A stretch of 64,000 nt of DNA from Diplonema papillatum (GCA_030068145.1 JAPJBO010000741.1:1-64000), one strand, 5' to 3'. Positions 8,776-19,420 are shown, numbered from the stretch's first letter. Notes: a model not told the origin generated them from the letters alone. Numbers and translations: made by a program.

Positions 8776-10669
8776 TCATCTGGTCACACATGCCGGGCTG
8801 TGCCAGCAGCTGCAGCAAGGTGTCAGGCTGTGGTGGCAACTCAGCAGCTTGTTGTTCTACCTCAGTAGCTTCAGCCTGGACCACCAGTTCCATCTGTGAA
8901 ATCTTTTTCCCCAAAGCACAGAGAAAAAGGTGCACTAGGTCAAGACCTGTGTTCATCAGCCTCCACTGATTCATCAGAATCTCAGATGGTTTGCTGCGGT
9001 TCTTGCAGTTTTTGGTTTTAAGAGTAGTCTTAAGATGCTTCCACAAACCATCTGCCTTCTGGGTACCTGTAATCCACTTCTTGTCCCGGTACATGGGTGA
9101 GAAGTTCCCCCCTGCAGCAGTGGGGCAACCAGGTTCAGAAGGCTCAGACACCTTGGAAAGGATTTCTGCAACACATGTCTCTGCAAGGCAGTTTTCAACA
9201 GGAGGGGTGTCATCATCTTCAACAACTTTGCACGCTCTTCCTTCCCATGGTTAACCCAAGCATAGTTCACACAGTGCTTGTGTTCCCCCCAGCCGATGCT
9301 GGATCAAGCATTGAACGATAAGTGGCAGCACCGTCTGTAGCAATGCACAACGGGTTTTCTGGGGTTCCAATTTCCAAAACCTCCTCATCAAGGAGGGCTT
9401 TGAACTCCTCCTTTGAAATCGGGGGTGCAACAGGGTGTCCTTTTTTGTTGGTAAAGTCCTTGTGTCCTGATGGGCTTCAGTGTCATCAGGGTTGACAAGT
9501 TTTTGCACCTTCCGGGGTAGCTCACGAATTAAGAAGTAGGGGGTGCCCCTGACAACAATACCCACAAAACGCAGGTATCATGCAGGGTCAGAACCTTGTG
9601 TCTTTTTAAATGCTCCCGCGGGGCCGATGGACCCCAAAACAACAATTTGGCAAAAAAAAAAATTGCTCAACTTCCGCAAAAATTACCGCAGGGTTTGTTC
9701 CAAAATTTTAAAATTCAAAAAACCCATTTTTTTTCTGGAAATAAAATTTTGGCCATTTCCAAAAAGACACAAGGTTTTGACCCTGCATGGTATTCATATC
9801 CAACTGGTTTTCCTGTCTTGTCCTTCACCACTCTACCCCCAATTGAGAACTCATCAATCTCAATTATTGCCCCAGGACCTCCCAAAGGAAGGTTTGCAGC
9901 TTCCATTTGCTCAACCTCACCACCAACAATGCACTTGAATCCTGCTTCCCACGGTCTGGCGAGTAAACGAACAAAGTGCGTGTGTCAATGCTTTTTTGGC
10001 AACAAAAACAAACCCAAGTACCAAGCAGAAAAAGTCACCAAGAGTGACCTTGAGTGGGCCTCCTTTGTCTGATATGCCAAGAGCTGTGCTGAGAATAGCT
10101 GCTGTTGAGAACGATAGGTGACAGTGCTTGCAAAAGAAGACAGGCCAGTTGAGCTGCCGGGTGGTGTTTGCTCCTTTCCAAACCATGTTAGTCAGTTCCC
10201 TGTCACACTTGCAGGTGACAGCAGGTATGATTCCGTACTCCTGAAGTTTTTCTGCCATTGCAGCATCTCCCTGCCGGATGAGCTGCAGAACTCCAAATTT
10301 CGGCTTTGCTTCAACCCGTTTCCGGAACACACCGCTGTAGGCTTCTGTCTTCTCCTTCTTCTTCATGGCAACAGAGCTTACTTTGCGTTGCTTTGCTCTC
10401 TGCCTGTGTTTTGCAACAGGGACAGGCTCATCGTCTTCTTCTTCTTCATCGTCTTCTTCTTCTTCTTTTTTGACCCTTGACAGTGCAACACCTTCAGCCA
10501 GGGGGAGTTGCAAAGGAGGTGGACCAGCTGGGTCTGGATGCCTTCTTTTCATTCCCCTTCCATTAGCTGCTTCACCACCTGGCAGCCAGGCCAGGAACAT
10601 CAGCAACCCAAAGAGGGCAAACATGTTTGTTTTGTTGCTTTTTCTCAAGTGTATTCCTGGTGGTTTCAA
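8776..10669 (-). pseudogene. Merlin/ISXO2-like DDE transposase, copy 2, decayed
   Basis: Diverged paralogue of 3644-6678 on the minus strand. In reading order: a hydrophobic leader (MFALFGLLMFLAWLPGGEAA, ATG at about 10624), a long Glu/Asp stretch, a zinc ribbon (TCKC, CKHC), IIEIDEFSIGGR (first Asp), a TDGAATYRSM block recoverable in another frame near 9310-9340, YAWVNHGKEE, and TQKADGLWKHLK, again with Asp in place of Glu. The frame is broken at about 9956, about 9480-9440, about 9290 and about 9150, and by MITE copy 12. The C-terminus is lost at MITE copy 11. Inactive. Confidence 0.8.
9579..9789 (+). mobile_element. NTAN MITE copy 12
   Basis: 211-bp copy with TSD GTAT (9575-9578, 9790-9793). 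It interrupts Merlin copy 2 just after the first catalytic Asp block, between the GYEY codons and YLRFVGIVV. Confidence 0.92.
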
Positions 10670-10710
10670 GATGAATAGTGGTTGGTTTTAGTGATGACAC
10701 ATGTGTGTAC

Positions 10711-10922
10711 CATGCAGGGTCAAAACCTTGTGTCTTTTTGGAAATGGCCAAAAAAAAATTTCTGGAAAAAAAATGGGTTTTTTGAATTTTAAAAGTTTGG
10801 AACAAACTCTGCAGAAATTTTGGAGGAAGTTGAGCAAATTTTTTTTTTTCCAAAATTTTTTTTAGGGCTCCATCGGCCCCGCGGGAGCGTTTTAAAAAGA
10901 CACAAGGTTTTGACCCTGCATG
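10711..10922 (-). mobile_element. NTAN MITE copy 13
   Basis: 212-bp copy with TSD GTAC (10707-10710, 10923-10926). It lies just upstream, in transcription sense, of Merlin copy 2. Confidence 0.92.
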
Positions 10923-11021
10923 GTACAGGGTCAGGGTCCTCACAGGGTCCTAGACAGAAAACTGGTCACCCTTGTCCCCACGCATGACACTAGGCGTGGA
11001 TCAGAGCGGGTTTGCCCCAGT

Positions 11022-11024
<3 letters not shown>

Positions 11025-11082
<58 letters not shown>
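11025..11082. repeat. (CA)n tract at 5' end of LINE
   Basis: 29 uninterrupted CA dinucleotides, immediately followed by GGGGGAATTGAG, which begins the LINE 5' region. Confidence 0.97.
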
Positions 11083-11084
<2 letters not shown>

Positions 11085-11136
11085 GGGAATTGAGAGGGAA
11101 CACGAAAGCCAAAAATATACCGAAGACAACAATATA

Positions 11137-12624
11137 ATGGCAGGGTCCGGCGGCCTCCACGCGGCTCCCCCGGTCAATGGTGCGAGCACCAGCCAACAGC
11201 CGGACCCAACCCTCCCCACAATCACACTCGTGAGGAGAACGATGTCGCTGTACGACATCAAAGCGCTGCCGGAAGGAACCAGGAGGGAGGCAGCAACGTC
11301 CCTCCTGCAGCAGCTCCCTTGGGATGCCGAGGTCGTAGCACTGCCCCGGAATGGGCGTGTATTAGTGGTGCGAGCAGCCGGAGCTCCGCCGGCCACGGAG
11401 TTCAAGCTGCGCGAGGGTGGGACGTGCACCATCAGACCGTCACCACCACCCATCAGCCGAGTCCCAGACCCCACCGCGAGGAACAAGCGGGAGAAGTACA
11501 CCAAGAAAGAGTTCTTGGACTTCTGCGGGCGAGAGGAAGGGGTACGCAGGTGGGAGAGAGGGCTGCAGTTGGAGCGCGAGTGGCGGGAACAGAAAGGAGA
11601 GAGAACAACGGCCGCACCCATCAGGGCGAATACAACGTGGGTAGACGGGAACCAGACGCCCGCGTCAGCTTCGGCGCCGGCGTCGGTCGCAGCGGCACGG
11701 GCAGCACCAGAAGCAACGTCAGCACCGGCACCAGCGACGGCAACGGTTCCAGTACCCGGACAGGCAGCTGCGTCGCCACCACGGGCGACACAGCTAGCTC
11801 ACTTGAAGAAGGAACTTGCCGAGATGGAGCGACGCCTGACCGAAAGAGTGGACCGCCGACTGGAAGAGGCGATCGTACACCACGCAGAAACACTGGGAAC
11901 AACACAAACTGCGTTCCTTACTGATCTTCAAAAGCTAATCGGCCAGCAACACGAGCAGCAACAGAAGCAACAACAGGAGCAAACGACGCGCCAGCAACGG
12001 TGGATGGCCGAGCAGGAGCAGCGTCAGGAACGCCAGCAGCAGTTGCAACATGAGATGCTACAACAATTGGTGCACCTGCAGCGGGAAAGCCGAAGCGAAC
12101 AGGAGCAGCAACGCGTCCGGGAGCAGGATCTGCAGGGACGACAGGAGCAGCTGGTCACGGCAGAGGAGCAGGAGCGAGGACGGGTGCAACAGGAGCAGCA
12201 GGAACAGTGGGATAAGCACGAGCAGCAACACGTCCGGGAGCTGCAGAAACGACAGCAGCGTGACACGAACCAGCCGCGGCCTAAGGTCGCAACGAAGCGG
12301 GAGGCATCCCGATCAGCAGAGGGAACGCCAGCCAAGGCAAAGCTGCGCCTGGCGCAGGACTCTGAGGACAGCAGCGAGAGCCCGAGCGTCGTGGATTGGG
12401 CAACTGACGGGAGCGACAGTGAGGGCGCACCGCCATCGACCCCATCCTCATGTAGGGGCGGCCGGTGGGAAGTAGGGGACATGGTGGAGGCGCAGCACAC
12501 AGACGACAGGTGGTACGAAGCCGCCCTCAAGGGGCAGGCGGCAGACGGCACATGGACGGTGGCGTACTCGAACGGCGTCACGCAGGGGGGGCGACTACCG
12601 GAGCAAATGCGCCAAAAGATATGA
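11137..12624 (+). CDS. LINE ORF1 protein with Gln-rich coiled coil and Tudor-like C-terminus
   Basis: 495 residues from ATG 11137 (MAGSGGLHAAPP). An in-frame upstream ATG at 10972 would translate the (CA)n as a TH repeat and is therefore less likely. The N-terminal 200 residues are mixed-charge. An Ala/Pro-rich stretch (about 185-230) precedes a long Gln/Glu/Arg-rich helix predicted as coiled coil (about 225-385), as in many LINE ORF1 proteins. The last 55 residues (RWEVGDMVEAQHTDDRWYEAAL... TVAYSNG) look like a Tudor/Agenet-type fold, a family that reads methylated histone or arginine marks. Inferred role: RNP assembly with possible chromatin targeting. No RRM or CCHC knuckle is seen. Confidence 0.75.
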   Translation: MAGSGGLHAAPPVNGASTSQQPDPTLPTITLVRRTMSLYDIKALPEGTRREAATSLLQQLPWDAEVVALPRNGRVLVVRAAGAPPATEFKLREGGTCTIRPSPPPISRVPDPTARNKREKYTKKEFLDFCGREEGVRRWERGLQLEREWREQKGERTTAAPIRANTTWVDGNQTPASASAPASVAAARAAPEATSAPAPATATVPVPGQAAASPPRATQLAHLKKELAEMERRLTERVDRRLEEAIVHHAETLGTTQTAFLTDLQKLIGQQHEQQQKQQQEQTTRQQRWMAEQEQRQERQQQLQHEMLQQLVHLQRESRSEQEQQRVREQDLQGRQEQLVTAEEQERGRVQQEQQEQWDKHEQQHVRELQKRQQRDTNQPRPKVATKREASRSAEGTPAKAKLRLAQDSEDSSESPSVVDWATDGSDSEGAPPSTPSSCRGGRWEVGDMVEAQHTDDRWYEAALKGQAADGTWTVAYSNGVTQGGRLPEQMRQKI

Positions 12625-12897
12625 CTGCCGGTAACTTTTGCAAAGCTAGCTTCCGGGACCGCCCCCGTAGTATCATCATCGCCCTCATCATCATCACGAT
12701 CACCATCACCATCACCACCTCCATCATCAACGTCGTCTTCAATTTCATCAGTTTCATCAATCAACATCAGCGGCGACAACAGCTCCAACACCTACGCTAC
12801 CGGAGGGACGCGTGTTTATGTTTTTGTAAAAACATGGCAAGCTGCCAGGTATAGGCACCCAGCAGAGACCCGTGGTAGAAAGTGCAGTAGAGCATGG
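12625..12897. other. LINE inter-ORF spacer
   Basis: Separates ORF1 from ORF2. 12674-12760 is a CATCAT/CACCAT-type simple repeat. How ORF2 is translated (reinitiation or its own start) cannot be read from the sequence. Confidence 0.5.
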
Positions 12898-15800
12898 ATG
12901 AGGGGAGGAGGGCCCGGACAGGACCCCCTCCAAGAAATCGAAGAAGCCAACACGTGGCTTCGAGACGCAGCGAGCCGGCTGGGGGCAGTGGTCCTACCGG
13001 TTGCACAGGATGGCGCGTGTATGTTCGCGTCGCTAGCTCGGTGCATGAAAGATCGGTCGGCAGCCACGCTGAGACAGCAAGTGGTGGGATGGCTGCGGAA
13101 CAACGACGAGTACCGTGGGATGTTTTGTCCCGAGGATGAGAGAGACCGTCAAACGTATGACGAATACCTGGACCACATGGAAGAACGGACAACGTACGGG
13201 GATCATTGGTGCCTGCAGGCAGCGGCAGAAATCCTCGATGCCGCAATATGGGTCTTGGACGCCGCAGGAAGCAGAAAGTCGATCGCAAGGTACGGCAGAG
13301 GAGCAGCTCCCTCCAAAGTCCTAACCGTAACGTACAGGAGGGAACACTACGATATCCTGCTAGTCACGAGCCGGATGCGGGAGAAGCTCCAGCGATCAAC
13401 AGATGGGGTAGTCCCGATTCCGAGCCAAGAATCTCTAGCAGCACGAACACAACCTGCTCTACCTGCCGACCCCCCAGCGACACCCATGCGGCGAACAGTA
13501 AGTATGGTAGCCACGGCGGACAGCGGTGCATTGGTCATTGTCACGATCAACGTCACGTCCCTAGACACCGAAAAGCTACTGGAAGTAGCCCGGCTCGTAG
13601 CGGACATCATCGTAGTTCAAGAAACGCGGGTAACGAAACATGAAAAAGCTTACATGTGTTCGCTACTGGCAGCATACGGGTGGGACGTGTACTGGGGAAA
13701 CGATGTAGAAATGGTGGTAGGAAGGGATGGAAAGACGCAAAGAAAGCCTGGAGGAGTGGCGGTCCTGACAAGGCAGCACCTCACAGCGCAGCGAGTGACC
13801 CCAGTGGAAGAATGTGAGAAGAAAATTGTCGCATCGACACGCGTTGTGCAAGTAGCCGTGGCCCTGGATTGTGGGAAGACAGCCATGCACATTTTCTCCG
13901 TGTATGGGCAGTCTGGTAGCAGCACGCAGGTGCAGCAAGAAAGGGAACAGCTCCTATCGGAGGTGTTAGGCGTTGCAGCGGGGCTGGGACAGGTGCCGGT
14001 ATTGGTGCTCGGTGACCTCAATTGCACAACAGAGTCGAGTCCGGTGCTAGCGGCAGCATGTCGTTCCGGGAGGTGGGTGGACGTGGCAGCTGCGTACGCT
14101 GGAGGACGTGGTGAAATACCGCCGAACACATGCTGGGCACCGAACGCGTTAGAAGGAAGTCGGATTGACTTATGCCTCGCAAACTCATGTGCAGCACCGG
14201 CCGTTGACACGGTAATGACAGTTGCGAGAGAGAGCAGCAAGTTCCACACGCACTCGCCGCTGTACGTAAATCTCCGCCAGCAGGCATTCCGGGAACAGAG
14301 CAGCCGCGCCATACTCCCGGCCGCTTTCCCGCGAGAAAGACCTAAGTTGAAGCAGAACGAGAGAGACGACCTCGAGGCACTGGCCAAGAGAGCAAAGGAA
14401 ACGCGATGGGGGACACACAGTCTAAAACAGCTATCGCAGTGTGCCGAACAATACTTAGTGAAGTTGCACGGCAAAGATCTAGTATTGCCTACGGGGATGT
14501 ACACGGGACGAGGAGGACGAGTAGTCACTGACTCCCGGCTGGCTACAAAGTTCCAACCACAGTCGGTAAGAGGAGCGTCCACGAAGCAGACACGTGCACG
14601 AGACGAACTGCTGGGGCATCTCCGAACGCTAGTGCAGGTCGGGCACGAGCGCTTAAGGGCGGACGTGCCATACCCGCTCACAAGACGGGAAGAACACGCG
14701 AGAGACGCCGCGCGGAGGAGGGTTATCAGGGGCTACATCCCAAAATCCGTTGTAGAAGCTGTGACCTCCAGCGCATTTACCGAGTTACAGACGCTGCAGA
14801 GTACATTAGCCGACCTCGAGGGGACACAAAAGGCGGCGTTCGCCGCACTCAAACGGCACAGGAGATCGCAGTGGGCGCATAAGATGCAGGAGGCATGGAT
14901 GCATGGTGGGGGGCTCGTATTCGCCCATGTTGCTGACCGCTACACCGCTCCATTGCTATTTATGAGACGAGAAGACAAAACCCTTACGGCGAATGCGAAG
15001 GAGATCGACGGAATGCTGCGCAGCGATGGTGCGTGGGGAGGAATCTTCAATAAATACACACGACAGGAGGAGCCATGTTGGGAGCGCTTTATGCGAACGT
15101 ACGAGTCCATACTCCCGGACAGAGTGGAGATGCAGTGCGAGCCGATCACGGTGAAGGACGTGAGGGCAGTGTTGGCAAAGATGAAGAAGTCGGCCTCGGC
15201 AGGAATGCATGGGTGGAGGATCCACGAATTGCAACAACTGCCAAATGACATTCTGAATGGGTTTGTGCAGGTACTGAATGACGTGGAGGGGCAAGGCGAG
15301 TGGCCGGAGGATCTCATGCATGCACTAATCTCCCTCATTCCGAAACCTGACAGCACGGGTGACCCGCTGTCTCAGCGCCCGATCTCGGTTGCACCGGTGC
15401 TATACAGGGTTTGGGCAGCAGTAAGGGCCAAAGAAGCGCAAAAATGGATGGAAGAGCTAGCACCGGAAGGATTGCATGGTTGTCGGCCCGGACACAGCAC
15501 AGAAGATCTATTCTGGCACCTGGCGGCGGAATTGGAGGAGGCGCGGATTACCGGACGCCCCCTTTTTGGAATAGCCTTCGACTTCAAGAAGTGCTTTGAT
15601 ACAGTGCCGATAGGTGTCACAATGCAGCTAGCAAAAAGGCTGGGCTTCAACGCGATGGTACTTCGAGCATTAGAAGCCGCGTATAAACAGATGCGCCGAC
15701 ACTTCAAGGTGAATGGCACAGTGGGAGAGGGCTTCACCCCTACGAATGGCATCATGCAAGGATGCGCGATAAGTGTAATCCTTATCGGGCTACTCATCAG

Positions 15801-18543
15801 CGTATGGATGAGGCATGTGAAGCGAGAAGGGGAACCCCGGTCATACGTGGACGACATCACAGCCACCGCCAAAGAAGCCCGCCTTCTTCAGACGATTGCA
15901 AATAAGACAATCCGATTCACTGTCCTGACAGGGTTGTCGCTGTGCCCTAAGAAGTGTCACTCGTTCGGGACATCAGATGGTTGGCTGATCGAAGTCATGG
16001 ACTGGCAGGAACACGCAGACGTATTCGAGTCGCAGGAACCCGCGCAGTTTTACAAAAGGGCGGACAGCTTCGATTGCCTTGGCGTGATGCTACACGCGAA
16101 GGGGCAGGGGCACAAACTGTCGAGCAGGATCCAGGAGCGCAGGAGAAGCGCCGTACAAAATCTGCAACGCGTAAAGAGACTCCCGGTACCCGCAGCGGCA
16201 CGAGAGAAGCTGGCATCCATGACGGCTGGTGCAAAGCTTTACTACGGAATTTCAGTGATGCCGTTGGACCGCAAAACAGCATACACCCTACGCCAATTGA
16301 TCATGTCGGCACTGTGGACCGGCACCAACCGACGTGCGGTGGAAGTGGTCATGCAGGTGCTCCACCACGGACATCGGCTTGACCCGCACACGGCACCAGC
16401 GTATCTACGTGTAAAGGCATGGGTCAGGCAGATGCAGAAGTGGCAACACATCAGAACGAGCGCGCAAAGGGCGTGGACGCGCCGTGACGACTTGCCAAAA
16501 GGTTCGCCGCACAGCCTGATTCAGGAAGCCCTTAACCAAGCGGGTTGGACGTGGGACAGCCCGATAACCCTCTTGTACGTCAGCGAGAGCGCGCAGCAGA
16601 CGAGCTTCCACGTGACGAGCGCGACTGAGGTGGAGACCAAAGTCATGCTGCACGACTTGCGCCATGCTCTGCGTGGCCAGCAACTTGCCATCGTGTGCAG
16701 AAGGAGGGAGGACATGCGGGGGTGTGCGCATGGAGTGGATGGAAGCGTCACCCGACACCTTCTGCAAACGCCGGATAGTGGCATCACTGGATACCAGCAA
16801 GGAATGTTGAGGTCCATTATCGCAGGGGCAGTATCCACGACAGGCCGCACAGGGCAGAGAAGGCCCTGCCCGTATTGTAACGACGAAGAGGGGGAAACGG
16901 TGGCGCACCTATGGTGGATGTGTGAGGCATGGAAGGATGTGCGGGAAGAGCACGGCATGGTCACCACAGACAGGACAACGTGGCCAACCTGCCTTAGCAT
17001 GTGCGGAATAGCGCCTCTCTACAGGCATGGGGTCGATGCGGCTGCGCAGCCGATCCCCCTGGATCATGTACGAGCGTGTGCTTTCGTCGGAAACCTGCAG
17101 CGTTTCTTCCTTGCAGTACTGCGTGCTCGTCAAATACGCGACGACAGAGCACAAGAGACGTCACGCCACCACCGCTTAGCCCAATATCCATGGGGATGGA
17201 CGACACCGTGCCCGAGAAGGATATCCATGCCGACAATCGAAGTGGGGACGGTTTCGCAGCAATGGAAGCAGACTGAGGCGCTCTGGAAGGCGCTACACTG
17301 GTGGATCGGCAAGTTGTGCTGGGCACATATCGGATCCGAACACACGGTGACGTTCTTAGAGCTAGCCGTCGACTTTGAGCTCACGACGGGAGAACGGCTG
17401 CCGGACGTGTCGGATCGGCGAATCCAGCCACCCACAATGCGGAAGACCAAAACAACGACAGCCCGGGAGATCCTCCCACCAAGCGAAGCGCAGTCGGGCT
17501 TGTGTCTGTACTTCGATGGCGGGTCGAGGCAAAACGGCACCGCGTTGGCTGTGGCAGGTGCTGGCGCGGTTGTATACGAAGATGGGAAGAAGATCGCGGA
17601 GGTCATCGTCCCCCTAGGCCGAACGACCAACAACGTGGCAGAGTTTAGCGCTCTGGTCGGGGGCTTGCACTTGCTCGGGGAGCAGCCCCCGAGCGTGCAA
17701 GGACCCGTAACGGTCCGAGGTGATTCGAAGGTAGTGATCAGCACGATGAAGAAGACAGCGCAGTGCAAGCCGATCCTGCGGCCGTACCTCCTGCAGGCGA
17801 CGGCGTCCATGGGAGCCCTCGCGCCACGGTTCAATTTCAACCTGGAGCATGTCGCGCGTGACCGCAACACCGACGCCGACGCGCTGAGCAACGCGGCGAT
17901 GGACCAGGTGCAAGAGCAGACATCTGGAGAGGTGAGCACCGTCATGGCGCAGTACGAAGCGTACAGACGGAGTGCGCTGGCAAAGGCCCGAACCCTGCAC
18001 AGGCTAGCAAACACGGCCGCGCGGATTTACGGCACAGCCTGGCACCCTGGACGCGTTGCGAACGTGACGAGCGCTACGGCCTTGGGCGGTGGGGTAATGC
18101 AGGGCGTATCGTGCCGAGCCGTGCTCTCACCGCAGACGGAGGCAGTGCTACGATCGATGAGCCGGGGCGCATCCGACACGGAAGGAACAACCCCGAATCC
18201 GTTTGTCAAGGCCCACGAAAGGTGGGCAGCAAGTATCCAACCCGAGCGATACTACGAGGCGACCTGGAAGGAAACAGCAGAGTGGAAAGGGAGAGGACGA
18301 GAAGACCCTCCCAGTCAACGATCTCACCCGCCAACGAGACGGAATGTCAATGCGGCCTTAAGATGTACTAAGCATGACGCCCCGCGCTGCACCACATGTA
18401 CGAGAAGGCGAATACCCCCGGACACCTGCTGTAGACAGCAACATGCAAATCACGAAGAAGGAAACCAATGCCAGTCGAGGCTGCATTTCCGTGTACGTCG
18501 CAACCACCGCCAGCGGCCGGCTGGTGCATCAGCAGTAACGTAG
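12898..18543 (+). CDS. LINE ORF2: OTU protease, APE endonuclease, reverse transcriptase, zinc finger, RNase H
   Basis: 1881-residue uninterrupted ORF. Residues 30-160 are OTU-like cysteine protease: QDGACMFASL gives Asp38/Cys41 and YRREHYD gives His150. 210-460 is APE-type endonuclease: TINVTS Asn218, QETR Glu242, GDLN Asp373/Asn375, SRIDL Asp424, HTHSP His452. About 770-1050 is RT: AFDFKKCFD with Asp895, NGIMQGCAIS, and SYVDD with Asp985/986. A CCHC-like finger CPYC...HLWWMC starts at 1324. About 1535-1670 is RNase H: YFDGGS Asp1540, NVAEF Glu1582, RGDSK Asp1609, and DADALSN. A basic Cys-rich tail (CTKHDAPRCTTC) ends the protein. All catalytic residues looked for are present, so the protein may be functional. 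Nicks target DNA and copies the LINE RNA by target-primed reverse transcription. Confidence 0.9.
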   Translation: MRGGGPGQDPLQEIEEANTWLRDAASRLGAVVLPVAQDGACMFASLARCMKDRSAATLRQQVVGWLRNNDEYRGMFCPEDERDRQTYDEYLDHMEERTTYGDHWCLQAAAEILDAAIWVLDAAGSRKSIARYGRGAAPSKVLTVTYRREHYDILLVTSRMREKLQRSTDGVVPIPSQESLAARTQPALPADPPATPMRRTVSMVATADSGALVIVTINVTSLDTEKLLEVARLVADIIVVQETRVTKHEKAYMCSLLAAYGWDVYWGNDVEMVVGRDGKTQRKPGGVAVLTRQHLTAQRVTPVEECEKKIVASTRVVQVAVALDCGKTAMHIFSVYGQSGSSTQVQQEREQLLSEVLGVAAGLGQVPVLVLGDLNCTTESSPVLAAACRSGRWVDVAAAYAGGRGEIPPNTCWAPNALEGSRIDLCLANSCAAPAVDTVMTVARESSKFHTHSPLYVNLRQQAFREQSSRAILPAAFPRERPKLKQNERDDLEALAKRAKETRWGTHSLKQLSQCAEQYLVKLHGKDLVLPTGMYTGRGGRVVTDSRLATKFQPQSVRGASTKQTRARDELLGHLRTLVQVGHERLRADVPYPLTRREEHARDAARRRVIRGYIPKSVVEAVTSSAFTELQTLQSTLADLEGTQKAAFAALKRHRRSQWAHKMQEAWMHGGGLVFAHVADRYTAPLLFMRREDKTLTANAKEIDGMLRSDGAWGGIFNKYTRQEEPCWERFMRTYESILPDRVEMQCEPITVKDVRAVLAKMKKSASAGMHGWRIHELQQLPNDILNGFVQVLNDVEGQGEWPEDLMHALISLIPKPDSTGDPLSQRPISVAPVLYRVWAAVRAKEAQKWMEELAPEGLHGCRPGHSTEDLFWHLAAELEEARITGRPLFGIAFDFKKCFDTVPIGVTMQLAKRLGFNAMVLRALEAAYKQMRRHFKVNGTVGEGFTPTNGIMQGCAISVILIGLLISVWMRHVKREGEPRSYVDDITATAKEARLLQTIANKTIRFTVLTGLSLCPKKCHSFGTSDGWLIEVMDWQEHADVFESQEPAQFYKRADSFDCLGVMLHAKGQGHKLSSRIQERRRSAVQNLQRVKRLPVPAAAREKLASMTAGAKLYYGISVMPLDRKTAYTLRQLIMSALWTGTNRRAVEVVMQVLHHGHRLDPHTAPAYLRVKAWVRQMQKWQHIRTSAQRAWTRRDDLPKGSPHSLIQEALNQAGWTWDSPITLLYVSESAQQTSFHVTSATEVETKVMLHDLRHALRGQQLAIVCRRREDMRGCAHGVDGSVTRHLLQTPDSGITGYQQGMLRSIIAGAVSTTGRTGQRRPCPYCNDEEGETVAHLWWMCEAWKDVREEHGMVTTDRTTWPTCLSMCGIAPLYRHGVDAAAQPIPLDHVRACAFVGNLQRFFLAVLRARQIRDDRAQETSRHHRLAQYPWGWTTPCPRRISMPTIEVGTVSQQWKQTEALWKALHWWIGKLCWAHIGSEHTVTFLELAVDFELTTGERLPDVSDRRIQPPTMRKTKTTTAREILPPSEAQSGLCLYFDGGSRQNGTALAVAGAGAVVYEDGKKIAEVIVPLGRTTNNVAEFSALVGGLHLLGEQPPSVQGPVTVRGDSKVVISTMKKTAQCKPILRPYLLQATASMGALAPRFNFNLEHVARDRNTDADALSNAAMDQVQEQTSGEVSTVMAQYEAYRRSALAKARTLHRLANTAARIYGTAWHPGRVANVTSATALGGGVMQGVSCRAVLSPQTEAVLRSMSRGASDTEGTTPNPFVKAHERWAASIQPERYYEATWKETAEWKGRGREDPPSQRSHPPTRRNVNAALRCTKHDAPRCTTCTRRRIPPDTCCRQQHANHEEGNQCQSRLHFRVRRNHRQRPAGASAVT

Positions 18544-18595
18544 GTGCATTGCGCAACTGGGCTAGACTCCGCTCAGGGGTTACCCATTACTGAGA

Positions 18596-18840
<245 letters not shown>

Positions 18841-18841
18841 C

Positions 18842-18893
18842 CCTATACTTAACTCTGAACCATGGTTTTTGGTGGTTCAGCGTTAAGTATAGG
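18842..18893. repeat. CTATACTTAAC palindromic repeat, copy a
   Basis: Inverted repeat CTATACTTAAC...GAACCA / TGGTTC...GTTAAGTATAG with a short central loop. Related units lie at 19116-19188, 19421-19470 and 22530-22576. All four abut an NTAN MITE. Confidence 0.85.
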
Positions 18894-18904
18894 TAATTAC
18901 CTAT

Positions 18905-19115
18905 CATGCAGGGTCAAAACTTGTGTCTTTTTAAAACGCTCCTGCGGGGCTGATGGAGCCCTAAAAAAAATTTTGGAAAAAAAAAAATTTGCTCAACTTC
19001 CTCAAAAATTACTGCAGAGTTTGTTCCAAACTTTTAAAATTCAAAAAACCCAATTTTTTCCGGAATTTTTTTTTTTTGCCATTTTCAAAAAGACACAAGG
19101 TTTTGACCCTGCATG
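18905..19115 (+). mobile_element. NTAN MITE copy 14
   Basis: 211-bp copy with TSD CTAT (18901-18904, 19116-19119), inserted next to the CTATACTTAAC palindromes. Confidence 0.92.
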
Positions 19116-19188
19116 CTATACTTAACATTGAGCCGTGATTTTTGTGGTTCAATGTTAAGTATCGATATGGGTTCAGCGTTGAGTATAG
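19116..19188. repeat. CTATACTTAAC palindromic repeat, copy b
   Basis: CTATACTTAACATTGAGCC...GGTTCAATGTTAAGTAT hairpin followed by a half unit (GGGTTCAGCGTTGAGTATAG), caught between MITE copies 14 and 15. Confidence 0.8.
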
Positions 19189-19399
19189 CATGCAGGGTCA
19201 AAACCTTGTGTCTTTTTGAAAATGGCAAAAAAAAAATTTCCGGAAAAAAATTGGGTTTTTTGAATTTTAAAAGTTTGGAACAAACTCTGCAGTAATTTTT
19301 GAGGAAGTTGAGCAATTTTTTTTTTTCCAAAATTTTTTTTTGGGGTCCATCGGCCCCGCGGGAGCGTTTTAAAAAGACACAAGGTTCTGACCCTGCATG
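19189..19399 (-). mobile_element. NTAN MITE copy 15
   Basis: 211-bp copy. Flanks are ATAG and ATAC, an imperfect duplication. Its two termini also differ (TCAAAACC versus GGTTCTGACC), so it may be a recombinant of two copies or a copy with a mutated flank. Confidence 0.85.
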
Positions 19400-19420
19400 A
19401 TACTTAACCTGAACCCATAC

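Noticed and set aside
3644..10669. The Merlin-like transposases as the source of the MITEs
   Set aside because: Merlin target duplications are 8-9 bp, those of the MITEs 4 bp; no shared termini were seen.
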